A stretch of DNA of 64,000 bases, taken from G963663735 sp963663735 (GTDB lineage: Bacteria; Acidobacteriota; UBA6911; RPQK01; JAPXNP01). Position numbers and translations under genes: made by a program. A model generated the notes under the pieces. The model had not been told where the DNA came from, searched no databases, and saw only the letters and a program-made list of their open reading frames with translations. The DNA is taken from positions 744,001-808,000 of the forward strand of contig CAXXHN010000002.1 in assembly GCA_963663735.2 (NCBI GenBank), written 5' to 3'. Of this stretch, positions 9,226 to 18,500 are shown one piece after another (the stretch's first letter is position 1; every line of letters begins with the position of its first letter).

Positions 9226-9918
9226 CTAGTCGGTAACAAAAATGTAACCTGCGCCACGGACAGTCTTGATCTTAGGGCTTCCGTCTCTCCTGGACCCTAT
9301 TTTTTTTCTGAGCTTGCTTATGTGGACATCAATGGAGCGGTCCAGGGGAGAGAAGTCCCTTCGCAGTACCTTCTGGGAAATGGTTTCTCTGGATACAATA
9401 ATTCCAGCCCGGCTCATCAGTGCTTCGAGCAGGTCATATTCTATAGACGTTATGTCCAGAGGTTTTGAGTCAAGATATGCTCGGCGTGAGGCTGAATCCA
9501 GTCGGAGACCTTCAAATTCACTAAGTTTGACTCCTGTGTTCGGGGTCTGGGTTTCGATTTTGTAGCGTCTTAGTAGGGCGTTTATCCGGGCTAATAATTC
9601 TCTCAATGAAAAAGGTTTTTTCAGATAGTCATCAGCTCCAAGTTCCAAGCCAATGATCATATCGGTTTCATCCTGCCGGTAGGTTATGATTATAATCGGA
9701 ACTTCCGAAATTTTCCTGATGCTTTTAAGCAGTTCCACTCCCCTTATTCCTGGAAGTACTGCAGCCAGGATGACCATATCGAAATCGTCTTCCAAAAAAC
9801 GTTTCAGACCATCAATTCCATCATATTCGCATTGGCACGAATAGCCCTCTTCTTCGAGGAAATTCTTTATCTGTCCAGAGAGTTCAAGGTCGCTATCTAC
9901 AATCAAAATTTTTGTCAT
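9226..9918 (-). CDS. Atypical OmpR-type response regulator lacking the phosphoacceptor Asp
   Basis: This 230-aa protein aligns without gaps over its receiver with the neighbouring regulator, but two active-site positions differ. The phosphoacceptor position is Ala52 (DMVILAAVLPG, codon GCT at 9763-9765), and the second acidic residue is Ser9 (IVDSD in place of IIDDD). Thr and Lys (KKPF) are kept. The DNA-binding domain is very close to the paralogue, with recognition segment RSIDVHISKLRKKIG against RSIDVHIGQLRKKIG. It should therefore be unable to take phosphate in the usual way and may act constitutively, by another signal, or as a competitor at the same sites. No kinase gene is attached. 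I prefer the start MTKILIV at 9918 over the ATG at 9927. Neither has a clear ribosome-binding site. Confidence 0.9.
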   Translation of the reverse strand: MTKILIVDSDLELSGQIKNFLEEEGYSCQCEYDGIDGLKRFLEDDFDMVILAAVLPGIRGVELLKSIRKISEVPIIIITYRQDETDMIIGLELGADDYLKKPFSLRELLARINALLRRYKIETQTPNTGVKLSEFEGLRLDSASRRAYLDSKPLDITSIEYDLLEALMSRAGIIVSRETISQKVLRRDFSPLDRSIDVHISKLRKKIGSRRDGSPKIKTVRGAGYIFVTD

Positions 9919-10029
9919 ATTTAACATATTTTAAGCAAAATTTTTTTATATTTTGATACAGTTCTTCCCGGGAAAAAGGACCATTTTTTTGCCTCTAAAA
10001 GGTTTTAGTCAAGCCTTCATCCGAAGAAA

Positions 10030-10056
10030 AACAATATCCTCATACACGATATTGTT
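10030..10056. repeat. Inverted repeat, 9-bp arms
   Basis: AACAATATC (10030-10038) and GATATTGTT (10048-10056) are perfect reverse complements around a 9-base centre. It lies about 110 bases upstream of the atypical response regulator and has no adjacent T-run. It could be an operator or an RNA hairpin. Confidence 0.4.
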
Positions 10057-10243
10057 TAGGTGAGCCACAACGGGTTTTAATTGAAGTCTGAGCTCAATGT
10101 TTTCTAATACGCAGAAATTCACGGTTGTTTCAGATGGTGCATGAATTATATAGGAAAATTCGTGATTTGTTAAGGAACTGTAAGGTCCGTGGTGAATGGG
10201 AAAGATAACCTTCGCCTTTCTGGTCAGGAAGTGTGGTTCTAAA

Positions 10244-10270
10244 CCGAATTATTTAAAGAAAATAATTCGG
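10244..10270. repeat. Inverted repeat, 11-bp arms, downstream of mutL
   Basis: CCGAATTATTT (10244-10254) pairs perfectly with AAATAATTCGG (10260-10270) across a 5-base loop. It lies 48 bases past the mutL stop on the minus strand. The base of the stem is followed by only three Ts there, so it may be a weak terminator or an mRNA 3' stabilising hairpin. Confidence 0.45.
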
Positions 10271-10317
10271 AAATCCTGGTTTAAGCTTCCATACAATGGG
10301 TTTTCCAGCCAGGTGTT

Positions 10318-12237
10318 TTAGATTCTCTTAAAGCCCTTCAGTATTTCGTCAGTATCCAGTTTAAGCACTATAGGTCGGCCGTGCGGGCAGGTATATGGAT
10401 TGCGGCACAGGAAAAGAGAATCTACCAGCCATTCCATTTTTTCGCGGCTTAAAACTGTATTGACTTTAATAGCCGCCCGGCAGGAAAGCGAAATGGCCAT
10501 TTTTTCGCGCAACCTGGCAATTTTTTCACTGGAATCACATTCAGAAATATCGTTGAAAAGGGTAGCGGAATCCTGCAACAGGTCATCGATAAGATTGGAG
10601 ATACTTGCTCCTTTTGCCAGTACCGGCAAAGCCCGGACTACGATTGTGCCTGCTCCGAACCAATCAATATCATAACCGTTCCGGTTCAGATGTTCCATGA
10701 ATTGATCGGCCAGCGAAATCTGTTCCGGATCCAGGGTGAGAGTTTCGGGGAAAAGCAGTGATTGTGATGCCATCCCCTCCTTGGCCTCCATAGCTTTCAG
10801 GGCCTGTTCATAAAGGATTCGCTCGTGAGCCACATGCTGGTCAATCAGCATCAGTCCATCATGATCCGCTGCTACGATGAAGCTTTCTTTGAACTGGCCC
10901 AGAATCCGGTAGCGGGTTGAGGTTTTATCTGCTTCAGAATATTCCTCTTCCTGCTTCTCAAAGGGAAACGCTTCAGCGGGTATATCTGGTTGGTCCGGAC
11001 CGAGCCCTCCCAGGAATCTTTCGGGAAGAGACGGGGCAGGACTATTTTTATAAAAATTCTGGTTGGACCTGAAAGAGTTTTTTCCACCTGCAGCCGGATG
11101 ATCCGGAAAATCTCTGGATGACTTTCCGGAAAAAAACGATTTGGAATAAAAATTATTTGGATTTGGCTGGGGTTCTTCAACGCCTGAAACATTCAAGCTG
11201 CGGGCTATCGTCCCCAGGTCAGGACTCGGGTTCTGCAATAAAAGTGCTTCCTCAATTGCATGGTAAATGGCACTGTGAACCTTTCGTGAATCATGGAACC
11301 TTAGTTCTATTTTGGCTGGGTGAACATTTACATCAATTTCCCGTGGAGAAATATAAAGGAAAAGCACAGTAAAGGGATAGGAATTATGGGGCATCTGGCC
11401 CTGGTAGGCAAACCTGATGGCGTGAGTAAGCACTTTATCCCTGACCAGTCTTCCATTGACAAACAGGTACATGGAATTTGGGTTGTTCTTCTGCTCATGG
11501 GGTAGTGAGGTTACACCTTTTACCAGGATCCCATTCCGCTCATAATTCATTCCAACCATGTTTGATTCAGTTTTTTCACCGAATATCTGAAAGATTCTTT
11601 CTTCCAGGCTGGTTACGGTAGGGGTATCGAGGATTTTTCTTCCCTCATGTTCAAGCTTGAAGGTTATATTGGGGGAAACGAGAGCGTAGGATGTTACAAA
11701 TCTGGATACGTGACTCAATTCAGTACCCTTGGTTTTGAGAAATTTTCTTCTCACCGGAATATTAAAAAACAGGTCCTCAACCAGGATTTCTGTCCCGGCA
11801 GACCAGGCGATTTCGGTTTTTGAGGAGCAGAAACCTCCTTCATAAATCAGTTCTGAGCCGAGTGGATTGGAATTGTCTGCAGCAGAATCCCTGTCCATGG
11901 TTCTTACCCTGAGCCTGGATACTGAAGCAATTGAGGGAAGGGCCTCTCCCCTGAAGCCAAGTGTGGTGATTTCCTGCAGGTCTTCAAGGGAAAATATCTT
12001 GCTGGTGGCATGATGTTCAAATGCGAGTTCCGCGTCTTCCCGGCTCATTCCACAGCCATTGTCTCTAACTCTGATCCGGGATTTGCCGCCGTCAGCCAGT
12101 TCAACCAGGATATTATCAGCTCCAGCATCTATGGCGTTTTCCACAAGTTCCTTGGCAACGGATGCCGGGCGCTCGACAATCTCGCCCGCTGCAATCTGGT
12201 GAGCCAGCACCTCTGGAAGAATTTTTACTTTTGCCAC
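10318..12237 (-). CDS. mutL: DNA mismatch repair protein MutL
   Basis: GHKL ATPase of mismatch repair. The N-terminal motifs are HQIAAGEIVERPASVAKEL, ELVENAIDAGAD, DNGCGM and TLGFRGEALPSIASV. The C-terminal domain has an endonuclease-type motif DQHVAHERILYE near residue 475, matching DQHA(x)2E(x)4E apart from Val for Ala. CPHGRP near the C terminus is another metal-site motif, so this is probably the nicking form used where MutH is absent. A longer frame begins at ATG 12273, but its first 12 residues are not family-like. The GTG at 12235-12237 gives the usual VAKVKILP start, though no Shine-Dalgarno is obvious for it. Residues ~340-440 form the expected low-complexity linker. Confidence 0.95.
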   Translation of the reverse strand: MAKVKILPEVLAHQIAAGEIVERPASVAKELVENAIDAGADNILVELADGGKSRIRVRDNGCGMSREDAELAFEHHATSKIFSLEDLQEITTLGFRGEALPSIASVSRLRVRTMDRDSAADNSNPLGSELIYEGGFCSSKTEIAWSAGTEILVEDLFFNIPVRRKFLKTKGTELSHVSRFVTSYALVSPNITFKLEHEGRKILDTPTVTSLEERIFQIFGEKTESNMVGMNYERNGILVKGVTSLPHEQKNNPNSMYLFVNGRLVRDKVLTHAIRFAYQGQMPHNSYPFTVLFLYISPREIDVNVHPAKIELRFHDSRKVHSAIYHAIEEALLLQNPSPDLGTIARSLNVSGVEEPQPNPNNFYSKSFFSGKSSRDFPDHPAAGGKNSFRSNQNFYKNSPAPSLPERFLGGLGPDQPDIPAEAFPFEKQEEEYSEADKTSTRYRILGQFKESFIVAADHDGLMLIDQHVAHERILYEQALKAMEAKEGMASQSLLFPETLTLDPEQISLADQFMEHLNRNGYDIDWFGAGTIVVRALPVLAKGASISNLIDDLLQDSATLFNDISECDSSEKIARLREKMAISLSCRAAIKVNTVLSREKMEWLVDSLFLCRNPYTCPHGRPIVLKLDTDEILKGFKRI

Positions 12238-12398
12238 AGTGCCATTATACAGAAAGAGGATGAGAACCGGCACTTATCCTGCAGTTCTGGCCCGGGAACA
12301 GGCAACTGAACATGAGATCCTGTAAACGACAGGTTCCAGGCAGAGGGTGGAACTGATTCCGAGAATCATAATAAAGTTCCACCCCAGGTATTGATTTA

Positions 12399-14171
12399 TT
12401 ATTCCCGGATTTTAATGTGGAGTTCCCTGAGTTGTTTTTCATCAACCTCGGAGGGGGCCTCGCACATCAGATCTATCGCCCTGGCGGTTTTGGGAAAAGC
12501 GATTACGCTCCTGATAGATTTTTCACCGGCCAGCATCATAATCAAGCGGTCAAGGCCCAGGGCTATTCCACCGTGCGGGGGTGCGCCATAACGCAAGGCC
12601 CGGAGCAGGAATCCAAACCTGTTTTCAGCTTCTTCGGATTCAATTCCAAGTGCCTTGAAAACTTTTTTCTGGACACTGTTCCGGTGAATACGAATTGATC
12701 CCCCTCCAATTTCCAGTCCGTTTAATACCACGTCATATGCCTTGGCTTTCACTTTCCCGGGATCCGTGGAGAGCAGGTCAAGATCCTCATCTCTTGGTGA
12801 AGTGAATGGATGGTGCGTAGCAATCCAGCGGTTATCCTCCTCGTCCCATTCCAGGAGAGGAAAATCGCGGACCCAGAGAAAATTGCATTTTCCCGGTGGG
12901 ATGAGGTTGTGTTTTTTAGCCAGATGAAGCCTCAGGGCTGAGAGAGATTCATGCACAGTTTTCGATTTTCCGGCTATTAAGAGGCAGGACTGACCAGGTT
13001 TAAGTCCTACTTCCCTGGCGGCGGATTCCAGTTCTTCGGCTGGAACTATTTTGGGGAGAGAACTCTTGATCCCTTCGTCGGTTGATTTAATCCAGACCAG
13101 CCCCGTGGCACCATATAGGCGAACAAAGGCTGTCAGATCGTCAATCTCTTTTCGAGAATAGGATTCTCCTTCAGGAGCGACAATGCCTTTAATGAAGCCT
13201 CCATCAGCAACAATATTCCGGAACACCTGAAAAGGAGTTGTTTTAAAGCAGTCGCTGACATCCTGAAGTTCCAGGCCGAAGCGGGTGTCAGGGCGGTCTG
13301 TGCCGAATCTATTCATTACTTCATCATAGGAAAACCTGGGGAAAGGTGTTTCAATCTCCTGGCCGATCAACCTGAAAACCTTCTTCAGGAGGTTTTCGAT
13401 AAGTTCAAAGATTTCCTCTGGTTGGACAAAGGACATTTCAATGTCAACCTGGGTAAATTCAGGCTGGCGGTCAGCCCGTAAATCTTCATCCCTGAAACAG
13501 CGGGCAATCTGGAAGTAACGGTCAAAGGAAGCAACCATTAATAACTGTTTAAATAACTGCGGAGACTGGGGCAGGGCATAAAACGAACCTTTCTGGACCC
13601 TGCTCGGAACCAGGTAATCACGTGCTCCTTCGGGAGTTGATTTGTTTAGAATGGGGGTTTCAATCTCCAGAAAATGATTTTCGTCCAGCTCTTTGCGAAT
13701 CTCCATGGTTACTCTATGGCGCAGTTCCATGTTTCTCTGAAGATTATTCCGACGCAGATCCAGGAAGCGGTATTTGAGCCTTGTTTCTTCAGACGTACTT
13801 ATTTCTGAGTCCATGGGAAAAGGGGGAGTGAGGGATGTATTAAGAATTTTGATGTCTTCAACAGCAACCTCAACTTTTCCAGTAGGCAAGGATGGGTTGT
13901 ACGTTTCTGCGTCTCTCTCAATCAGGGGGCCGCTGACTGACACTACATATTCAGATCTGAGTTGCTTTATTTTGCCATGCAGCCCGTTTTTCTTATCAGA
14001 AGATATGACAACCTGGACAATCCCGGTCCGATCCCGGATATCGACAAAAGTCAGGTTTCCAAGGTCCCTGATCCTGTCTACCCATCCCATCACGGTAACC
14101 ATTTCGCCAATTTGTTTATCTTTTATATCATTGCAGTAGCAAGTTCTTCTTAATTCGCCTATTTCATCCAT
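12399..14171 (-). CDS. aspS: Aspartyl-tRNA synthetase
   Basis: Class IIb synthetase charging tRNA-Asp (or tRNA-Asp and tRNA-Asn if non-discriminating). It has the N-terminal OB-fold anticodon domain (VMGWVDRIRDLGNLTFVDIR), the class II core with motif 1 (LRRNNLQRNMELRH region), motif 2 (FRDEDLRADRQPEFTQ) and motif 3 (GGIALGLDRL). It also has the bacterial GAD insertion domain between motifs 2 and 3. I place the start at ATG 14171 (MDEIGELRRT), which has CGGAG at a suitable distance. The frame is open to 14216. Length of about 590 aa is normal for bacterial AspRS. It is upstream of mutL on the same strand with a 161-base gap. Confidence 0.96.
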   Translation of the reverse strand: MDEIGELRRTCYCNDIKDKQIGEMVTVMGWVDRIRDLGNLTFVDIRDRTGIVQVVISSDKKNGLHGKIKQLRSEYVVSVSGPLIERDAETYNPSLPTGKVEVAVEDIKILNTSLTPPFPMDSEISTSEETRLKYRFLDLRRNNLQRNMELRHRVTMEIRKELDENHFLEIETPILNKSTPEGARDYLVPSRVQKGSFYALPQSPQLFKQLLMVASFDRYFQIARCFRDEDLRADRQPEFTQVDIEMSFVQPEEIFELIENLLKKVFRLIGQEIETPFPRFSYDEVMNRFGTDRPDTRFGLELQDVSDCFKTTPFQVFRNIVADGGFIKGIVAPEGESYSRKEIDDLTAFVRLYGATGLVWIKSTDEGIKSSLPKIVPAEELESAAREVGLKPGQSCLLIAGKSKTVHESLSALRLHLAKKHNLIPPGKCNFLWVRDFPLLEWDEEDNRWIATHHPFTSPRDEDLDLLSTDPGKVKAKAYDVVLNGLEIGGGSIRIHRNSVQKKVFKALGIESEEAENRFGFLLRALRYGAPPHGGIALGLDRLIMMLAGEKSIRSVIAFPKTARAIDLMCEAPSEVDEKQLRELHIKIRE

Positions 14172-14504
14172 ATTTAACGCTCCGAAAACTTTCAATTTAT
14201 ATCCATCTCTATTCACCGAAACAGGAAACAGGAACCAGTGAAATGCTGCTGGATCTCCTGGTACATCAGGGATAATGGCCTGAGTGGTAAATAATGATGT
14301 CTGATTACCTATCTGGATTTCAATTAATGGCTAAATGCCATTACCAGCTCATGTGATAACCGGCATGTGCCGGAGAGGGATTCAAAAATACAGATCTGCA
14401 ATGGGCAGATGCTGAATTTTTCCTCCTGACTGTCGAGGTTTTTCTGTTGCTGGCCAAGATTTTACTCCACGTTTTCTTACCTGGGTAGAATTTGAAACGT
14501 TTAT
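14172..14504. other. Intergenic region between accA and aspS
   Basis: About 330 bases with no convincing gene. It holds a hairpin at 14394-14410 that could end accA transcription, and the short palindrome CCGGCATGTGCCGG (14360-14373). The aspS ribosome-binding site GGAG lies about 8 bases before its ATG. No clear promoter boxes were found by eye. Confidence 0.55.
14384..14410 (-). terminator. Possible accA terminator
   Basis: ATCTGC (14394-14399) pairs with GCAGAT (14405-14410) across a 5-base loop. On the minus strand a T-rich run follows (complement of 14384-14390). The 6-bp stem is short, so support is moderate. Confidence 0.4.
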
Positions 14505-15431
14505 TTATGCTTCGAGAAATTCTCCAATTTTGCGGAAACGCTGATATCTTTGTTCCAGGAGATCCTGGAGGTCTAATTCCCTGAGGGCTGATAAATGCTT
14601 AATGAGATAGAGCTTAAACTGAGCCGTGGCCGCATCCCAGTCCTGGTGGTTGCCTCCGGGAGGTTCCGGGATTATTTCATCAATCACGCCGAATCTTAAA
14701 AGGTTTGGAGCTGTCAATTTCAAGGCTTCGGCTGCTTCTTTAACATGATCCTGGTCTTTCCAGAGGATTGCCGAGCAGCTTTCAGGCGATATTACCGAAT
14801 AGATGGAATGCTCCATCATCAATACCCGATCGCCGACTCCAATGGCAAGGGCGCCTCCGCTTCCTCCTTCTCCGATTATCGTGGCGACGATAGGCACCTT
14901 GACCTGGGCCATTTCCATGAGATTATTGGCGATCGCCTGAGCCTGTCCCCTTTTTTCTGCACCGATTCCCGGATATGCACCGGGAGTGTCAATCAGACAG
15001 ATTATCGACCGGTTGAATTTTTCAGCCAGGCGCATCAATCTCATGGCTTTGCGGTATCCTTCTGGATTAGGCATTCCGTAATTCCTGAAAAGGCGCTGTT
15101 TCATGTTGCGGCCTTTCTGCTGGCCGATTACCATAACAGGTTCCTTTTCAAGAAAGGCCATTCCCCCAACTATCGCATTGTCTTCACCATAATGACGGTC
15201 ACCGTGAATCTCACGAAATCCGGTGAAAGCTCTTTCAATATAATCTAAGGTATATGGACGATTTTCGTGCCGGGCCAGCAGGACTTTGTCCCAGGAAGTC
15301 AATTCCCCCCTTGCCAGTTTTTCGAGGTGAATGATTCTTTCTTCAAGCTCCTCTATATCGGCAGCGGCTTCCCTGGGTAGGGACTTTATCTGCAGTCTTA
15401 ATTTTTCAAGCTCTTGAGTAACATCCTGCAT
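14505..15431 (-). CDS. accA: Acetyl-CoA carboxylase carboxyltransferase subunit alpha
   Basis: Alpha subunit of the carboxyltransferase that moves CO2 from biotin to acetyl-CoA, giving malonyl-CoA for fatty acid synthesis in the cytoplasm. Typical segments include LARHENRPYTLDYIERAF, HGDRHYGEDNAIVGG, IGQQKGRN, IDTPGAYPGIGAEKRGQA, IGEGGSGGALAIGVGD and YSVISPESCSAILW. These make the crotonase-like oxyanion hole and CoA site. Length (308 aa) is close to the E. coli protein. accD is not in this window. accA lies just downstream of dnaE on the same strand, a common bacterial pairing. Confidence 0.97.
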   Translation of the reverse strand: MQDVTQELEKLRLQIKSLPREAAADIEELEERIIHLEKLARGELTSWDKVLLARHENRPYTLDYIERAFTGFREIHGDRHYGEDNAIVGGMAFLEKEPVMVIGQQKGRNMKQRLFRNYGMPNPEGYRKAMRLMRLAEKFNRSIICLIDTPGAYPGIGAEKRGQAQAIANNLMEMAQVKVPIVATIIGEGGSGGALAIGVGDRVLMMEHSIYSVISPESCSAILWKDQDHVKEAAEALKLTAPNLLRFGVIDEIIPEPPGGNHQDWDAATAQFKLYLIKHLSALRELDLQDLLEQRYQRFRKIGEFLEA

Positions 15432-15552
15432 TAATCAGAAACTCCAACGTTTAAATTTTCCGGTCAAAAATATACCAGATCTTTACAAGTGAAGAGGCAA
15501 GATTTAATACTGTTGCAGGGGTAGAGGCCTCCATCGTTTAAATCTTCCTGAA

Positions 15553-18500
15553 TTATTTGGCTTCAAGTATACAGGACTTTGAACCAAATAGTTTTTCAAC
15601 GCTGTTTACAAACTCCGGGATCGCATTGATTTTCAGCTCTTCCCTGGGACTGACCGATACTGAACCTCCGGAATGACCATAGAGTTCAAACTCCAGCAAG
15701 CTGTTGCCGGGAAACCTTCTTACAAGGGCGTCGAAATGGTCAATCAGCGGAGTATCAATTTTGTCCAGGGGGATTCTCACAATTGCCTTTTTTATGCCTT
15801 CTTTCCAGCGTGATATAAGATCTGATATTTCCATCGCGATCAGTTTGGTTTCCCCACGGCCGTCAACTTCGAGTTTGCCTTTTACAAGAACTGGATTATC
15901 AGAGTCCAGTATGGTTCTGCTTTGTTCGTAATTGTTTGGCCAGATAACGACTTCAATTGAACCGGACAGATCCTCCAGCTGCATAATTGCCATTGTGGCG
16001 CCTTTTCTTGTTTGTTTTTTTTCAACTTTTGCAATCATTCCGCCGATAGTAATTTCCTTCTGGTCCAGTCTGCTGTCCAGATCACTGGCCCGGTAGCGGG
16101 AAAAACTCCTCAACTCATCCCGGTACTGTTCCATGGGGTGTCCGGTTAAATAATATCCCAATACTTCTTTTTCAAAAAAGAGAAGTTCCTTTTTCCCCCA
16201 TTCTCCCAGATCCGGCAGAGGTTCCGGCATGCTTTCCTGTCCAGCAGCAACCGCAAGGTCAGTGAAAAGGCCCTGTTGGCCTGTCAATTTGTCGCGTTGG
16301 GCTTTCTGGCCTCTGTCAATGGCATGATTTATGGCTTCGAAAAGGGATTTGCGTTTTTCACCAAGCGAGTCGAAGGCGCCCGCTTTAATCAATGCTTCAA
16401 TAACCCTGCGGTTAACCTTGCGAAGATCAACTGTTTCACAGAAGTGGAAAAGGTCCCGGAAAGGCCCCTCTTTCTTGCGGGCCTCTACTATTTCAGTTAC
16501 CGCGTTTTCCCCGGCATTCTTGAGGGCGGAGAGACCAAAGATGATTTCTCCTTCCCTGGTTCCCAGGAAATATACACCGCTTTTATTTATATCAGGAGGT
16601 AGAACCTTTATGTTCATTTCCCGTGCTTCTTCCATGTACTGGACCATTTTAGAATCAGATTTTGACAATTCATTGGTAAGGACGGCTGCCATGAACTGCA
16701 CCGGAAAATGAGCCTTGAGGTAGGCGGTCTGATAGGCAAGAAGGGCGTAGGCAGTTGAATGGCTCTTATTGAACCCGTAACCTGCAAATTTTTCCATCAG
16801 GTCGAAGATCCCTTTTGCCTTGGCCGCATTGATGCCCTTTTCAGCAGATCCATCCATGAATCTTTTCCGCTGATCATCCATCGCCTCTTTTTTCTTTTTA
16901 CCCATGGCCCGCCTGAGAAGATCGGCTCCACCCAGGGTGAAATTTGCCAGACGGCTGGCAATCTGCATTACCTGTTCCTGATATACGATTACGCCATAGG
17001 TTTCCTTGAGGATCTCTTCCAGTTCGGGAAGATCATAAGTTACTTCAACCTCACCGTGGCGACGGCGTATGAATTCATCAATCATTCCACCTTTGATTGG
17101 GCCGGGCCGGTAAAGGGCGTTTAAAGCGATCAGGTCTTCAATTCTGCTGGGATGCAGGCGTCTCAGGATATCTCTCATCCCCGATGATTCAAACTGGAAA
17201 ACTCCGGCCGTGTTGCCTTCGCAAAAGAGCTCGAAGGTTTCAGGATCATCGAGAGGAAGATCCTCCAGCACAATGTTTTGTCCATGCAGGTCCCTCACCT
17301 GTTCGAGAACCTGGGATAGAACCGTCAGGGTTGCAAGGCCGAGAAAATCCATTTTCATCAGGCCCAGTCTTTCCAGGTCACTCATCTGGTACTGCGTCGA
17401 AATCTCGTTCTTTTTTTCGTCCTTATGCAGTGGAACCAGGTCGATCAATGGTTGCGGAGCTATTACTATCCCGGCGGCGTGCGTTGATGAGTGACGGGCC
17501 AGCCCCTCAAGGTCGAGGGCGGTCTCAAACAGTTCCCGTATTTCCTTGTTTTCCCTGGTTAAATCTTTCAGTTCCTTGACATTAGCCAGAGAATCGGCGA
17601 GGGTGGTGCCCAGATCACTGGGGATCATTTTTGCCACCTTGTCCGCGGCGGCATATTCGAACTCCAGTACCCGGCCGACATCACGAACAACCTGTTTAGC
17701 TTTCATGCTTCCGAAGGTGATGATGTGGCTCACATTTTCACGTCCATAGCGCTGGGTTACATACTCGATCACTTCGTTGCGGCGCAACATGCAAAAATCA
17801 ATATCTATATCAGGAGGATTCACCCTTTCAGGGTTAAGAAATCTTTCAAAGAGGAGCCCATAGGCAAGAGGGTCAACATCAGTTATTCCCATGGTGTAGG
17901 AAACCAGGCTTCCGGCGGCGGAACCTCTGCCGGGCCCTACCGGGACCCCGATTTTTCTGGCATGGTCCATGAAATCCCAAACAACCAGGAAATAAGCAGA
18001 AAACTGCAATTCCTGAATGATCTTGATTTCCATGGCCAGTCTCTCTTCATACTCCTCCATTGAATGCTGCAGGCGGCCTTCCTTTTGGAGTTTAAGCAAA
18101 TGTTTCTTTCTGTTTTCAAATCCATCGCGGGAAACTTTTTCAAAATATGTGTCTACGGTATAACCTTCTGGAAAGTCGAAAATCGGGAAAATATTTTTGG
18201 TAGGACCGAAGGTGAAATTACATTTTCCCGCTATCTCCATGGTATTGGACAAGGCTTCCGGCACTTCACTGAAAAGCGCCTGCATCTCCTCATAGCTTTT
18301 CAGGTAGAATTCGTCCGTTTTATAACTCATTCTGTTAGTGTCAGATACCATTTTTCCGGTCTGTATGCAGAGAAGGGCGTCGTGAGATTTGCTATGCTTG
18401 CGCTTCAGGTAATGGCAGTCATTTGTTGCGACCAGCGGAATATCCAACTCTTTTGCCAGCCTTATCAGGCCTTCATTGGCGACCGCTTGCTCTTCCAAAC

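Larger units (their letters stand above)
9919..10317. other. Intergenic region between mutL and the atypical regulator
   Basis: About 400 bases without a convincing gene. It contains two perfect inverted repeats (10030-10056 and 10244-10270), listed separately. The AT-rich stretch 9930-9960 just upstream of the regulator gene is where its promoter would be expected, but I see no clear -35/-10 pair. Confidence 0.6.

Noticed and set aside
14745..15248. 167-codon frame antisense to accA
   Set aside because: Fully inside a well-supported accA gene, with no recognisable motif.
17097..17579. 160-codon frame antisense to dnaE
   Set aside because: Lies fully inside dnaE on the opposite strand, with Arg/Ser/Pro-rich composition typical of a shadow frame.
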